The notes beneath the pieces were generated by a model, which saw nothing but the letters and a program-made list of their open reading frames with translations, was not told the DNA's origin and did not search any database. From contig NZ_PIPQ01000001.1 in assembly GCF_003987015.1 (NCBI RefSeq), forward strand, positions 496,001-560,000: DNA of 64,000 nt. The letters run 5' to 3'. This stretch comes from Aliidiomarina taiwanensis (GTDB lineage: Bacteria; Pseudomonadota; Gammaproteobacteria; Enterobacterales; Alteromonadaceae). Below are positions 20,805-30,044 of this stretch, piece after piece; positions within the stretch are counted from its first letter, which is position 1; each line of letters begins with the position of its first letter. The position numbers were made by a program, and so were the translations under genes.

Positions 20805-20818
20805 CTGAAAGCACTCGG

Positions 20819-20864
20819 AATAATAAAAGGGCATGCTATACTAGCGTGCCCTTTTTTATTATTC
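20819..20864 (+). terminator. Rho-independent terminator after ihfB
   Basis: A long inverted repeat: AATAATAAAAGGGCA(T)GC pairs with GC(G)TGCCCTTTTTTATTATT around a short loop. The T run makes it a strong terminator, separating the cmk-rpsA-ihfB unit from lapA-lapB-pyrF. Confidence 0.85.
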
Positions 20865-20885
20865 TAAACAAAAAAAGGAAGATAT

Positions 20886-21149
20886 ATGGCGCGCTTTATT
20901 CTTAGTCTTATTCCGTTGGTGATTTTTTTCCTGTTAGCGCTTGCTATTGGTTCACAGAATCAGCAACCCGTAGTGATAAATTTACTGTTGGCGAAGCCAG
21001 AGATGATGTTGTCAACACTACTTGCATGGACGCTAGGCATAGGTTTTGTCTTTGGCTTAGGTGTGTTTTTAGCAAATCACTTCAGTTTACGCATACGCTA
21101 TCGCCGCATTCGAAAAGAATTGGCGCAGCGCATTAAACAAGGCGAATAA
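20886..21149 (+). CDS. lapA: Lipopolysaccharide assembly protein A (LapA/YciS)
   Basis: A small inner-membrane protein of 87 aa (E. coli LapA about 102). It has two membrane segments (residues about 3-22 and 40-62) and a basic cytoplasmic tail (RIRYRRIRKELAQRIK). The motif SQNQQPVVINLL between the helices is characteristic. LapA works with LapB in coupling LPS synthesis, transport and LpxC turnover. It is one base from lapB, with which it is certainly cotranscribed. Confidence 0.92.
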   Translation: MARFILSLIPLVIFFLLALAIGSQNQQPVVINLLLAKPEMMLSTLLAWTLGIGFVFGLGVFLANHFSLRIRYRRIRKELAQRIKQGE

Positions 21150-21150
21150 T

Positions 21151-22308
21151 ATGCTCGAGTTGCTGTTTTTATTACTGCCTGTTGCCGCCGCATACGGTTG
21201 GTTTATGGGGCGTAACAGTGTTCGACAAGAGCAGCGACGTGAGCAAGAAGAATTTTCAAAAAGTTATGTAGCCGGTTTAAACTTACTGTTATCAGAACAA
21301 AGTGACAAAGCCGTCGACATGTTTATCGACATGCTGGATGTCGATAGCGAAACCATAGAAACACATTGGGCCTTAGGCAATTTATTCCGCCGCCGGGGTG
21401 AAGTTGAACGTGCCATACGCATACATCGTAATCTGATAGCCCGCCCTTCCTTAACCGAGCCGCAACGACTTCAAGCTATGCTGGAGCTGGGTAAAGACTA
21501 CTTAGCAGCAGGCCTCTATGATCGTGCCGAAAAAATGCTGGCTGAGCTTAGTGTCCATAAGCCATACCGCGAAGCAAGTGAACAGCTGCTATTGCAAATT
21601 TACGAAGCAACCAACGACTGGGATAAGGCAATACGCGTTGCCTTGAAAATTCGTCGCTACGACGCCTCTGTCAGCTTGAAAATAGCCCATTACTATTGTG
21701 AATTAGCGTCTGTGCAAGATGACGTTGAGTCTGTGCTGAAGCTATATGAAAAAGCCCTGAAGCATGACAAAAGCTCTGCACGAGCACGTTTGGCCTTGGG
21801 CCATTGGTGGCTAGAGCAAAAGAATTACAGCCATGCGTTAGACTACTTATTGCCTATATTAACCACCGCACCGGACTTTACGCCTGAAGCTCTCCCATTC
21901 ATTGAAAGCGCTTACGAAGGCTTGAATGACCGAGAAAGCTTAATGGCATGCTTACACGACATTGTGCTAGAACAGCCTTGTGCCACAGCCGTCGTCATGC
22001 TGGCAGAGCATGTAGCTGAGGCAAACAATAACGAAGACGCAGAACAGTTTATTTTAACAGCCTTACAGCGCAACCCTACCATGAAGGGGTTTCACAAGCT
22101 TATCGAGTTACATACTAAAAAAGCTACGCCGGGTACTGAGCGTTCAAGTTTAGAACTCTTAGGCGGCATTGTTGCTCAACAATTGAAATTAAGAACCAAA
22201 TACCAATGCGGTCAGTGTGGATTTTCTGCTCAGTCGCTGTATTGGCACTGTCCTTCATGTAAATCGTGGGGCCGAATGAAACCAACGCGAGGATTAGACG
22301 GAGAATAA
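21151..22308 (+). CDS. lapB: Lipopolysaccharide assembly protein B (LapB/YciM)
   Basis: An inner-membrane anchored TPR protein of 385 aa (E. coli 389) that directs FtsH to degrade LpxC and so limits LPS synthesis. An N-terminal helix ([18 protein letters not shown]) is followed by [21 protein letters not shown] and about nine TPR motifs. The C-terminal rubredoxin-like zinc domain has the cysteine pairs CGQC and CPSC. Its stop overlaps the pyrF start (TAATG), so the two are translationally coupled, as in many gammaproteobacteria. Confidence 0.96.
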   Translation: MLELLFLLLPVAAAYGWFMGRNSVRQEQRREQEEFSKSYVAGLNLLLSEQSDKAVDMFIDMLDVDSETIETHWALGNLFRRRGEVERAIRIHRNLIARPSLTEPQRLQAMLELGKDYLAAGLYDRAEKMLAELSVHKPYREASEQLLLQIYEATNDWDKAIRVALKIRRYDASVSLKIAHYYCELASVQDDVESVLKLYEKALKHDKSSARARLALGHWWLEQKNYSHALDYLLPILTTAPDFTPEALPFIESAYEGLNDRESLMACLHDIVLEQPCATAVVMLAEHVAEANNNEDAEQFILTALQRNPTMKGFHKLIELHTKKATPGTERSSLELLGGIVAQQLKLRTKYQCGQCGFSAQSLYWHCPSCKSWGRMKPTRGLDGE

Positions 22309-22997
22309 TGAAGCGAATAATTATTGCCTTAGACTATAACAATGCCGACGACGCTGTAACTTTTGCAAAAACAGTGTCTCCAGATGCGTGCCGACTAAAA
22401 GTGGGTAAGGAGCTGTTTACAGCGGGCGGCCCAAGCCTTGTGAAGCAACTGGTTGCTATGGGCTTCGATATATTTCTAGATCTGAAATTTCATGATATTC
22501 CAAATACGGTTGCTCAAGCAGTGAAAGCAAGCGCTGACCTTGGGGTTTGGATGGTGAATGTGCATGCCAGCGGTGGCGAGCGTATGATGCGGGCGGCAAA
22601 AGAGGCCTTAGCAGAGTATAAAGAACACGCGCCACTTTTGATTGCTGTGACTGTGCTCACCAGCATGGATGAAGCTGAGTTAGCGGCTACAGGTGTGCAG
22701 CAGCCCCTTGAACAGCATGTATTACACTTGGCTAAGTTAGCTCAGAAAGCGGGATTAGATGGCGTTGTGTGCTCTGCTCATGAAGCGCAAACCTTACGAG
22801 CCGAGCTAGGCTCTGAATTTTGCTTGGTCACACCTGGTATCCGGCCTGAAGGTGCAGAGACACAAGATCAAACCCGTATTATGACGCCCGTACAAGCGGT
22901 TGCAGCCGGCTCAGACTACTTGGTGATGGGACGTCCCATTCGACAAAGTTCAGACCCTGTCGCAACTTTGTCAGCAATAAACCAGCAGCTTAGTTAA
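22308..22997 (+). CDS. pyrF: Orotidine 5'-phosphate decarboxylase
   Basis: The last step of UMP synthesis. It is 229 aa from the ATG at 22308, which overlaps the lapB stop; an earlier in-frame start inside lapB is unlikely. The catalytic motif [13 protein letters not shown] holds the Asp-Lys-Asp network, and the phosphate-binding VTPGIRPEG and YLVMGRPI segments close the barrel. It is the last gene of lapA-lapB-pyrF and is followed by a terminator. Confidence 0.97.
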   Translation: MKRIIIALDYNNADDAVTFAKTVSPDACRLKVGKELFTAGGPSLVKQLVAMGFDIFLDLKFHDIPNTVAQAVKASADLGVWMVNVHASGGERMMRAAKEALAEYKEHAPLLIAVTVLTSMDEAELAATGVQQPLEQHVLHLAKLAQKAGLDGVVCSAHEAQTLRAELGSEFCLVTPGIRPEGAETQDQTRIMTPVQAVAAGSDYLVMGRPIRQSSDPVATLSAINQQLS

Positions 22998-23038
22998 CAC
23001 CACGCCTTTAAAACCGAATAAGCCTGTCTATACTTTGA

Positions 23039-23066
23039 AGCACTGCACGGAACGCAGTGCTTTTTC
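23039..23066 (+). terminator. Rho-independent terminator after pyrF
   Basis: The stem AGCACTGC / GCAGTGCT is followed by TTTTCTT. The Shine-Dalgarno of the next gene starts only four bases after it. Confidence 0.8.
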
Positions 23067-23080
23067 TTAAGGAGACAGTT

Positions 23081-23398
23081 ATGTTCAAAAAAACACTTTT
23101 ATTTGCTTCGCTTATTTCACCCTTAGCTCTGGCTAGCCCACCTCAGGTATACGCTGCTGAGTTACCTACTAAGCCGGTGGCGTCGGATATGAAACAAGCC
23201 CAAGAAACCATCAATATTAATACGGCAACGGTAGAAGAGTTGGCGGCCTCTTTAAAAGGGGTGGGAATGTCCAGAGCTAGAGCCATTGTGGAGTTACGGG
23301 AACGGTTAGGTGGCTTTAGCGATATTGACCAATTACTTGAGGTAAGGGGGTTAGGGGTACGTACCTTAGACGCCAATCGTGATCGTATTCGTCTTTAA
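23081..23398 (+). CDS. ComEA-like helix-hairpin-helix protein, exported
   Basis: A 105-aa protein with a signal peptide (MFKKTLLFASLISPLALA, cleavage near AYA-AE) and one C-terminal DNA-binding helix-hairpin-helix domain. The HhH signature INTATVEELAASLKGVG, then ARAIVELRERLGGF, matches the ComEA family. ComEA proteins bind incoming DNA in the periplasm during natural transformation, but short members such as E. coli YbaV exist in non-competent strains. AAGGAGA precedes the ATG at 23081. It stands alone between two terminators. Fold and export are clear; a role in competence is unproven. Confidence 0.85.
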   Translation: MFKKTLLFASLISPLALASPPQVYAAELPTKPVASDMKQAQETININTATVEELAASLKGVGMSRARAIVELRERLGGFSDIDQLLEVRGLGVRTLDANRDRIRL

Positions 23399-23401
23399 CA
23401 A

Positions 23402-23434
23402 AAAAGCCGGACTTTCAAAAAGTCCGGCTTTTAT
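23402..23434. terminator. Bidirectional terminator between the comEA-like gene and rne
   Basis: AAAAGCCGGACTT and AAGTCCGGCTTTT form a perfect 13-base stem with A and T tracts on both sides. It serves the comEA-like gene on the plus strand and rne on the minus strand. Confidence 0.9.
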
Positions 23435-23455
23435 TTAATGACTTATACAGTGTTA

Positions 23456-26440
23456 TCAGTTAACGCCGCACTGAGTTGTTTCCGAACTGCTTTTCGCAGT
23501 CGGAGATTGGAAACCAGCAGGGGCTAAACCGCTGGTTTGCGGCTCGGCAAAAGCGCGAGCTGCTAAAACCTCAGGCTCGCCTTGTACAGGCACGGCAGGC
23601 GCTTTCGCTGTATCTGCCGAAACAAAGCGGCTCGAGTAACCAGAGGCGGCCACGAGCGGCGCGGCTTCAGTTGCAGGCGCTTCTTCAGCTACAGGTGCTG
23701 CTTCAGTTGCAGGCGCTTCTTCAGCTTGAGGTGCTTCTTCAGCTTGAGGCGCTTCTTCAACTTGAGGCGCTTCTTCAGCTACAGGTGCTTCTTCAACTTG
23801 AGGCGCTTCTTCAGCTACAGGTGCTTCTTCAACTTGAGGCGCTTCCTCAGCTTGAGGTGCTTCTTCAGTTGCAGGCGCTTCCTCAGCTACAGGTGCTTCC
23901 TCAGCTACAGGTGCTTCCTCAGCTTTAGGTGCTTCTTCAGTTGCAGGCGCTTCTTCAACTAGAGGCGCTTCTTCAGCTTGAGGTGCTTCTTCAGCTACAG
24001 GTGCTTCTTCAGCTACAGGTGCTTCTTCAGCTTGAGGTGCTTCTTCAGCTACAGGTGCTTCTTCAGCTTGAGGTGATTCTTCAGCTACTGGTGCTGCTTC
24101 AGCTACAGGCGCTTCTTCAACTAGAGGCGCTTCTTCAGCTGTAGGTGCTTCCTCAGCTTTAGGCGCTGCTTCAGCTGTAGGTGCAGCTTCAACAATAGAA
24201 GCTACTTCCTTTTGAGCTATATCAACTTGCTTTTGGCTTGTTGGCTTTTGCTCTTCAGGTTGTACCGCCGGCGCTTCTACTTGGCTTGTTGTTACTGCCG
24301 TTTCTTCAATGCTGCCACCTGCACGCACTGAGGTTTCAAGTTTACGACGTTGACGACGCTTGCTTGGAATGTTCGGAGTAGCGCTTTGCTGCTGACCAGT
24401 ATTCGCCTGTTGCTTATTCGCGTTTGTATTTGTTTCGCTCGTTTGTTGCTTGGTGTTTTGATCACTTGGCTTACGACGGCGATTTCGGCGGTTCCGGTTC
24501 TCATTGGCAGAGCTTGCACCTGAGCTAGCTGCTGCCTTTTGGGTATTGGCCGCAGTATTTTCCGCAGGCGTTTCAGCAGCTTTCCCTTGTTTATTGCGAT
24601 CTGGGCGCTGACGGTTTTGATTATTCCGGTTCGGACGACGATTTTGGTTATTACGACGTTGGTTTTGGTTTCTCGAGCGTTGGTTCTGTTGTTGCTTCGG
24701 TTTAACTTCTGGCTTTGGCGTTTCTACAGATGCAAAAAGACCTTTAAACCATGCACTTAACTTGGCCAGTAAACCAGGCTCGGCTGCCTTTTTTTGCGAC
24801 TGCTTCGGCGCAGGCTTTGGCTGGCTGACAGGTGCAGCGGCAGGCATATTAGGCGCTGCAATATTTTTCAACGCGGGCTCTTCAAACTGTTTTGCTTCCT
24901 GACTGCTTAACTCAATGCGCTTCTCAGGGGGTGCTTGCAATAAGTTAATGCTTTGGCCTGGTAGCATTTCGTCTTTACGTGCACGAATAACCTCAAAATG
25001 CGGTGTTTCAAGGTATGGGTTAGGGATAATGACAATTTGAGCATTATTCCGAGTTTCAATGGTTTGCAACGACTCTCGTTTTTCGTTCAGTAAGTAGGTT
25101 GCAACCACAACCGGTACTTGAGCAATAACTTGGCCTGTGTTGTCTTTTAACGCTTCTTCTTCGATTAAGCGAAGAATGGACAAAGCCAGGGACTCGTCAC
25201 TACGAATGGTACCTTGACCATCACAGCGAGGGCAGACATGGTTGGCCGACTCGCCAAGCGAAGGGCGTAGGCGTTGACGTGACATTTCTAGCAGGCCAAA
25301 GCGAGATATACGCGTTACTTGAATACGGGCTCTGTCTTGCTTTAATGCGTCACGTAAGCGGTTTTCAACTTCACGTTGGTGACGTGCTGGGGTCATATCG
25401 ATAAAGTCGATAACCACTAAACCACCCACGTCACGTAAGCGCAGTTGGCGTGCAATTTCGTCGGCTGCTTCTAGGTTGGTTTGAAAGGCCGTTTCTTCAA
25501 TGTCGCTGCCTTTCGTAGCCTTTGCCGAGTTAATGTCGATAGAAGTAAGCGCTTCTGTTGGGTCAATAGAAATTGAGCCACCGGAAGGTAGGCGCACTTC
25601 ACGTTCAAAAGCCGACTCAATTTGGCTTTCAATTTGGTAGTGGTTAAATAAAGGCACGTCTCCTTTATACAGCTTTACGCGCTGTAAAAAGTCTGGACGA
25701 ACAATTTTTATGTGCTCTTGCGCTTTTTTAAATACATCTTCGTCGTCAATTAATATTTCGCCAATATCGCGGCGTAAATAGTCGCGAATAGCGCGGAAAA
25801 TAACATTACTTTCTTGGTGAATAAGCAAGGGAGCCGGGTTTGCAGCGGCAGCTTCTTCAATGGCTTTCCAATGATGAAGCAGAACGTTTAAGTCCCAAGC
25901 CAGCTCTTCTGCAGACTTCCCAACACCTGCGGTACGGACAATAAGGCCCATACCCTTAGGCACTTCTAAGTTGGCCATGGCCTCTTTCAGTTGTGTGCGT
26001 TCTTCGCCTTCGATGCGGCGTGAAATGCCACCGGCACGCGGGTTATTTGGCATCAGTACTAAATAGCTACCAGCCAACGAAATAAAGGTGGTTAGGGCGG
26101 CACCTTTTTGCGCACGCTCTTCTTTATCGATTTGGATGATAACTTCTTGTCCTTCGTGGACAACGTCTTTAATGCTAGGGCGGCCGTTGAGCTTGTAGTC
26201 TTTGGGGAAGTAGGTTTTAGCTATTTCTTTCAGTGGAAGGAAACCGTGCCTTTCAGCACCATAATCAACAAATGCAGCTTCTAAACTTGGCTCTACGCGG
26301 GTTATTTTTCCTTTGTAAACATTTGACTTTTTTTGTTCGTGGCCAGGACTTTCGATATCAAGATCATAAAGCTTTTGGCCATCTACCAAGGCAACTCGAA
26401 GCTCTTCAAGTTGCGTGGCATTAATTAGCATTCTTTTCAT
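23456..26440 (-). CDS. rne: Ribonuclease E
   Basis: The essential endoribonuclease of mRNA decay and rRNA/tRNA processing, 994 aa. The frame opens upstream, but [10 protein letters not shown] at 26440 is the family start. The first half matches E. coli closely: an S1 domain ([20 protein letters not shown]), the 5' sensor and DNase-I-like catalytic region with the metal-binding Asp in [13 protein letters not shown] and [14 protein letters not shown], and the zinc-link CPRC near residue 400. The second half is disordered: an Arg/Asn-rich RNA-binding stretch (about 590-700), then a 180-residue Glu-Ala-Pro repeat (750-929). It ends [18 protein letters not shown]. The scaffold region is strongly diverged, as usual in this family. 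Confidence 0.97.
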   Translation of the reverse strand: MKRMLINATQLEELRVALVDGQKLYDLDIESPGHEQKKSNVYKGKITRVEPSLEAAFVDYGAERHGFLPLKEIAKTYFPKDYKLNGRPSIKDVVHEGQEVIIQIDKEERAQKGAALTTFISLAGSYLVLMPNNPRAGGISRRIEGEERTQLKEAMANLEVPKGMGLIVRTAGVGKSAEELAWDLNVLLHHWKAIEEAAAANPAPLLIHQESNVIFRAIRDYLRRDIGEILIDDEDVFKKAQEHIKIVRPDFLQRVKLYKGDVPLFNHYQIESQIESAFEREVRLPSGGSISIDPTEALTSIDINSAKATKGSDIEETAFQTNLEAADEIARQLRLRDVGGLVVIDFIDMTPARHQREVENRLRDALKQDRARIQVTRISRFGLLEMSRQRLRPSLGESANHVCPRCDGQGTIRSDESLALSILRLIEEEALKDNTGQVIAQVPVVVATYLLNEKRESLQTIETRNNAQIVIIPNPYLETPHFEVIRARKDEMLPGQSINLLQAPPEKRIELSSQEAKQFEEPALKNIAAPNMPAAAPVSQPKPAPKQSQKKAAEPGLLAKLSAWFKGLFASVETPKPEVKPKQQQNQRSRNQNQRRNNQNRRPNRNNQNRQRPDRNKQGKAAETPAENTAANTQKAAASSGASSANENRNRRNRRRKPSDQNTKQQTSETNTNANKQQANTGQQQSATPNIPSKRRQRRKLETSVRAGGSIEETAVTTSQVEAPAVQPEEQKPTSQKQVDIAQKEVASIVEAAPTAEAAPKAEEAPTAEEAPLVEEAPVAEAAPVAEESPQAEEAPVAEEAPQAEEAPVAEEAPVAEEAPQAEEAPLVEEAPATEEAPKAEEAPVAEEAPVAEEAPATEEAPQAEEAPQVEEAPVAEEAPQVEEAPVAEEAPQVEEAPQAEEAPQAEEAPATEAAPVAEEAPATEAAPLVAASGYSSRFVSADTAKAPAVPVQGEPEVLAARAFAEPQTSGLAPAGFQSPTAKSSSETTQCGVN
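23654..24193 (-). repeat. 18-bp tandem repeat within rne (30 imperfect units)
   Basis: Thirty contiguous units of 18 bp encode hexapeptides of the form [AVT]-E-[EA]-[AS]-P-[VQALKT], residues 750-929 of RNase E. Bases vary mainly at the codon encoding V, Q, L, A, K or T. The acidic, proline-rich stretch is expected to be extended and disordered. The high identity of the units makes slippage between strains likely. Long opposite-strand frames through this region are only an effect of the periodic sequence. Confidence 0.95.
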
Positions 26441-26961
26441 AAATTGTGACTCATACTCAAGTGTATAGTGCCACAACACTGCACCGTTAAACGGCTCTGT
26501 TCCGTCAACTGAACCTATCGTTGCTCTTGCTTACATAGTGCAAGAAGCGGGGAAACTGTCATTTATCGATAGTACAATATACGTTTTTCTGCTTTCTAAA
26601 TTCATCGCCCAACCTATATAAAGAGAGGCGGAGCTACCCGTGTACCAGCATGTTGCATACTGCGCTAGTGCCACGTGTAACATTAAATTTCTGCTGAACC
26701 GAAACAGGCGCCTTCGCCTAGCCAGTGTTGTCGCTCGGTTGAAAATTCAACAGGCGGACGATTCGTCTACGCCCCGACCAAATAAAATGGTTCTGACACC
26801 GTATTGTCGCATTAAAAGTACTTCTCTGACAAGTAACAAATATATGCGAATAAAAGACATGAGGAGGAAAAACTCGTGGTATCATGGCAAGTCTATTAAA
26901 ACATGGCGAAATTTACAGTTTTATCCGTGTTTAGCCGCAGTTTTCACTACATGGTGCAAGT
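26441..26961 (-). promoter_or_regulatory. rne upstream region with a structured leader; also the rluC 5' region
   Basis: A 521-base gap between divergent rne and rluC with no credible gene. Near the rne start, CTATCG (26515-26520) can pair with CGATAG (26567-26572) and encloses a hairpin CTTGC / GCAAG (26526-26530, 26540-26544). E. coli rne has a long 5' leader whose hairpins let RNase E bind and degrade its own mRNA. The gap length and this structure fit such autoregulation, but function is inference. A possible minus-strand promoter TTGTCA with GACAAT, about 26807-26836, is weak. No clear rluC promoter is seen. Confidence 0.45.
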
Positions 26962-27960
26962 ATGTCTTTAAAAAAGCCACCACAAAAACACGCTGAACCA
27001 CCAGCGCAAGTTACTTGGTACACAGTTTCGGCGGACGAAGCCGGTCAACGCTTAGATAACTTTCTTCTAGCGCGGTTAAAGGGCGTGCCCAAAAGCATGA
27101 TTTACCGCATTGTGCGCAAAGGGGAAGTGCGCATTAACAAAAGCCGTTGTAAGCCCGAATATAAGCTAAAAGAAGCTGATGTGGTCCGTATTCCTCCCGT
27201 ACGCGTAGCGCCGGAGCAAGCGTTACCAAGCCCCAAACTAAGCCAGGTGGCAACCCTGGAAGACGCCATACTGTTCGAAGACGAGTGCCTTATTGTTATT
27301 AATAAACCGTCGGGGCTGGCGGTTCATGGGGGGTCTGGGCTCCGGTTTGGCTTAATTGAAGGGTTACGTAGCTTGCGGCCCAAGCATGCATTTTTAGAAT
27401 TGGTCCACCGTTTAGACCGCGACACCTCAGGTATTATTCTCGTTGCTAAAAAGCGCTCGGCGTTGCGCTCTTTACATGCGCAATTACGCGACAAGCAAAT
27501 GGACAAACGCTATGTGGCTTTAGTGGCCGGGCAATGGCCCACCAATAAAACCAAAGTGAATGCACCCTTGTTACGTAACACATTAAAGTCGGGTGAACGG
27601 GTGGTGCGTGCGAACCCAGAAGGCAAGGAGTCGCTGACACGGTTTAAAGTGCTGGAAAGCTTTCGGGCCGGTACCTTGGTAGAGGCAGAGCCGGTGACAG
27701 GCCGAACGCACCAAATTCGTGTTCACACCCAAGTAGCGGGGCATCCTATTGCGGGTGACGACAAGTACGGGGACGCTGCCTTCGACGCGTTGACCAAGCA
27801 AAATGGCCTAGAGCGCCTGTTCTTGCATGCTCGCGAGCTTACTTTTACTCACCCACGAACAGAAAAGCGAATGCGTGTGGAAGCGCCTCTCGATGAAGCC
27901 CTCGAAGGTGTTTTACAAAGGCTGCGTCAATTACCGCGTCCACCTCGTCGTGAAAGGTAA
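26962..27960 (+). CDS. rluC: 23S rRNA pseudouridine synthase RluC (955/2504/2580)
   Basis: Converts U955, U2504 and U2580 of 23S rRNA to pseudouridine. It is 332 aa (E. coli 319). An N-terminal S4-type RNA-binding domain is visible (GQRLDNFLLARLKGVPKSMIY and EVRINKSRCKP), and the catalytic domain holds the active Asp in LVHRLDRDTSGI and GRTHQIRVH. The position, divergent from rne, is the same as in E. coli and supports RluC over RluD. The HAD gene follows at once. Confidence 0.95.
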   Translation: MSLKKPPQKHAEPPAQVTWYTVSADEAGQRLDNFLLARLKGVPKSMIYRIVRKGEVRINKSRCKPEYKLKEADVVRIPPVRVAPEQALPSPKLSQVATLEDAILFEDECLIVINKPSGLAVHGGSGLRFGLIEGLRSLRPKHAFLELVHRLDRDTSGIILVAKKRSALRSLHAQLRDKQMDKRYVALVAGQWPTNKTKVNAPLLRNTLKSGERVVRANPEGKESLTRFKVLESFRAGTLVEAEPVTGRTHQIRVHTQVAGHPIAGDDKYGDAAFDALTKQNGLERLFLHARELTFTHPRTEKRMRVEAPLDEALEGVLQRLRQLPRPPRRER

Positions 27961-27966
27961 GTGAGC

Positions 27967-28638
27967 ATGCCTCTGATTATTTTTGACTGGGACGGCACTC
28001 TGATGGACTCGGTGCCTCGTATTGTGTCCTGTATGCAAAAAACAGCTCGTGCAGCGAAGCTAACACCGCCAAGCCCCGCCGCAGTTCATGATGTCATTGG
28101 TTTAAGTTTGCCGGTAGCGCTTGCTCAGTTATTTCCAGAGCAGCGTACTGAAACGGAGCAAGAAAGGTTGACCAGCTTGTACCGTTATTATTATGTGGAA
28201 GAAGACACCACCCCAACGCCTCTTTTTGACGGCGTTGAACACATGTTGTCAGACTTGAAGCAACGAGGGGCACGACTTGCGGTTGCAACAGGAAAAGCGC
28301 GGAGAGGCCTGGACCGAGTTTGGCAGGAAACAAATACAGGCCACTTTTTTAGCAGCTCTTATTGTGCCTGTGAAGCCGAGTCTAAACCGCACCCTGAAAT
28401 GCTGCAGCGAATTTTAGCTGAACAACAAGAAACGCCTGAAAATAGCGTGATGATAGGCGACTCAAAGTTTGACTTACGCATGGCTGCGGCCGCCCAAATA
28501 GCCAGTGTGGGTGTGACCTATGGGGTGCATGGGCGTGAGGTATTGGCCGCAGAGTCACCGCGCTACATTGCAGCGTCGCCAAGGGCGTTGCACACCTGGC
28601 TGGTCAAGACCTACTTTCATGCGACAGTAAAGGATTAA
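27967..28638 (+). CDS. HAD-superfamily phosphatase (rluC-linked, YrfG/Gph-like)
   Basis: A HAD-IA phosphatase of about 223 aa. Motif I is IFDWDGTLMDS, motif II ATGKARRGL, motifs III/IV KPHPEMLQ and MIGDSKFDLRMA. The DWDGTLMDS variant is characteristic of the group next to rluC in many gammaproteobacteria; its physiological substrate is unknown to me. The frame opens with GTG 27961, directly after the rluC stop, but the ATG at 27967 sits better relative to the AAAGG. Its 3' end overlaps the convergent maf gene by 35 bases. Confidence 0.85.
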   Translation: MPLIIFDWDGTLMDSVPRIVSCMQKTARAAKLTPPSPAAVHDVIGLSLPVALAQLFPEQRTETEQERLTSLYRYYYVEEDTTPTPLFDGVEHMLSDLKQRGARLAVATGKARRGLDRVWQETNTGHFFSSSYCACEAESKPHPEMLQRILAEQQETPENSVMIGDSKFDLRMAAAAQIASVGVTYGVHGREVLAAESPRYIAASPRALHTWLVKTYFHATVKD

Positions 28639-29206
28639 CGCCGCAGTCACGTAATAGCGTGCAAAGCTGAATAAGTGGCAGGCCAATCAGGCTGGTGGGG
28701 TCATCTCCTTCCATACGCTCGAATAAACAAATTCCCAGGCCTTCACTTTTAAAGCTCCCGGCACATTGAAGTGGTTGCTCAGCGCGAATATAGGCCCAAA
28801 TATCCTCGTCGCTTAATTGGCGAAAATACACGGCGTAATTCGCTAGGCTGGTATGGTATTTTTCTAAGGCACTATCATATACACTTACGCCTGTGTGGAA
28901 GGTAACCTTCTGGCCACTAAACTGCTTTAATTGCAGATAGGCGTTTTCTTCAGTGTGAGGTTTGCCAAGTATATGCCCGTTGGCAACGGCAACCTGATCG
29001 GATCCTATAATGAGGTGATGAGGAAAGCGAGGGGCGAGGGCAGCCGCTTTTCGCTGAGCCAACCGCTGAACTAGTTCTGGAGCTGTTTCTCCTTCAAGAG
29101 CTGACTCGTCGATATCTGGCGTCGCGGTAATAAAAGGGCGTTGTAATCGTTCAAGTAACTCTTTTCGAAAAGGGGAGCTTGAAGCAAGCACTAAGGGTTT
29201 CAACAT
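28604..29206 (-). CDS. yceF: Maf-family nucleotide pyrophosphatase YceF
   Basis: A nucleoside triphosphate pyrophosphatase that removes modified nucleotides; the YceF subgroup prefers m7GTP. It is 200 aa from the ATG at 29206; an upstream in-frame start is less likely. The Maf signature LASSSPFRKELLERL leads, followed by DIDESALEGE, LIIGSDQVAV and the GKP segment. YceF lies next to yceD-rpmF-plsX in E. coli as well, and here it is divergent from yceD. Its 3' end overlaps the HAD gene. Confidence 0.93.
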   Translation of the reverse strand: MLKPLVLASSSPFRKELLERLQRPFITATPDIDESALEGETAPELVQRLAQRKAAALAPRFPHHLIIGSDQVAVANGHILGKPHTEENAYLQLKQFSGQKVTFHTGVSVYDSALEKYHTSLANYAVYFRQLSDEDIWAYIRAEQPLQCAGSFKSEGLGICLFERMEGDDPTSLIGLPLIQLCTLLRDCGVNPLLSHESRS

Positions 29207-29281
29207 TCTATAACTCTCTGCGTGTCGATAGTTGATAAAACAAAATACTGCCACAATGAAAGGGTTTAATCATAAAAAACT

Positions 29282-29310
29282 TTGACTCAAAGGCTTACAA
29301 ACAGTATGAT
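29282..29310 (+). promoter_or_regulatory. Sigma-70 promoter for yceD-rpmF-plsX-fab
   Basis: TTGACT (29282-29287), a 17-base spacer and TATGAT (29305-29310): five of six consensus bases in each element. Transcription should start about 7 bases after the -10, near 29316-29318, only a few bases before the yceD ATG at 29320, so the mRNA would be nearly leaderless. Confidence 0.75.
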
Positions 29311-29319
29311 TCGCGCGTT

Positions 29320-29838
29320 ATGAAAAAGGTTAGAGTACCGATAACGGTCGATCCGGTTCGCAGTGCTAGCAAAGCAACCAGTTACGATGGTGTTGTACCA
29401 GCGTCTGGTTTAAAGCGGCTGCAAGAAATATTGTTCACTCCATGTGACGATGTAGCTGTTTATCTCTCATTTGATAGGGATGAGCAGGGCATCGTGTTTT
29501 TTCGTGGCAACGCGGAAGTGGATGTGGCCCTTGCATGCCAACGTTGCGGCAAGCCGATTGAGCAACAGGTAAGCGTGAAGTTTATATATGCGCCGACAAA
29601 TCGTAAAATAACCATTGACGATTTGCCGAGTCATTACGAGGCAGTGGAATTAAACGAACTCGGAGAAGTGAATCTTCATGAAATTGTTGAAGATGAGCTT
29701 ATCTTAGGGTTGCCGCTGGTCGCAATGCATGCTGAGAACGAATGCGAAATTGATCGCAATGCCATGGTATTTGGGGAATTACCGCCTGAGGCGGAGAAAA
29801 AGAACCCATTTGCGGTATTGCAACAGTTAAAGAAATAA
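29320..29838 (+). CDS. yceD: 23S rRNA accumulation protein YceD (DUF177)
   Basis: A DUF177 protein of 172 aa (E. coli YceD 173) needed for normal 23S rRNA levels and linked to rpmF across bacteria. The N-terminus KKVRVPITVDPVRSASK matches E. coli. The conserved CQRCGKP motif and the ending VFGELPPEAEKKNPFAVLQ are present. No Shine-Dalgarno is seen before the ATG at 29320; the family alignment fixes this start, and the promoter lies immediately upstream. Thirty bases separate it from rpmF. Confidence 0.93.
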   Translation: MKKVRVPITVDPVRSASKATSYDGVVPASGLKRLQEILFTPCDDVAVYLSFDRDEQGIVFFRGNAEVDVALACQRCGKPIEQQVSVKFIYAPTNRKITIDDLPSHYEAVELNELGEVNLHEIVEDELILGLPLVAMHAENECEIDRNAMVFGELPPEAEKKNPFAVLQQLKK

Positions 29839-29868
29839 CAGTTTAGAAATACATTTAGGAGAATTCCA

Positions 29869-30039
29869 ATGGCTGTACAAAAGAACCGTAAAACCCCGTC
29901 TAAGCGTGGTATGCGTCGTGCGCACGACTCACTAAGTGGTGCTGCGCTTTCAATCGACCCAACCAGTGGTGAAACGCACCGTCGTCACCATGTAACTGCT
30001 GACGGTTACTACAAAGGTAAGCAAGTTATTGCTAAATAA
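29869..30039 (+). CDS. rpmF: 50S ribosomal protein L32
   Basis: A short gene of 56 codons. It begins [20 protein letters not shown], the universal L32 start, and ends [17 protein letters not shown] lies upstream of the ATG. Residues such as RRHHVTADG are conserved among proteobacterial L32 proteins; this one lacks the zinc cysteines found in some other L32 forms. It lies between yceD and plsX, the conserved order, with plsX starting five bases after its stop. Confidence 0.97.
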   Translation: MAVQKNRKTPSKRGMRRAHDSLSGAALSIDPTSGETHRRHHVTADGYYKGKQVIAK

Positions 30040-30044
30040 AGTGC

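Noticed and set aside
23476-24144. Long plus-strand open frames with Leu/Gln or Phe/Arg repeats
   Set aside because: They are the opposite strand of the 18-bp repeat in rne; periodic sequence keeps frames open without coding.
23654-24193. Regular repeats that could suggest a CRISPR array
   Set aside because: The units are contiguous 18-bp direct repeats without spacers and lie inside the rne reading frame.
26640-26996. 118-residue open frame between rne and rluC
   Set aside because: It has no family resemblance or ribosome-binding site, is rich in Arg/Lys/Cys in an unstructured way, and runs into the rluC start.
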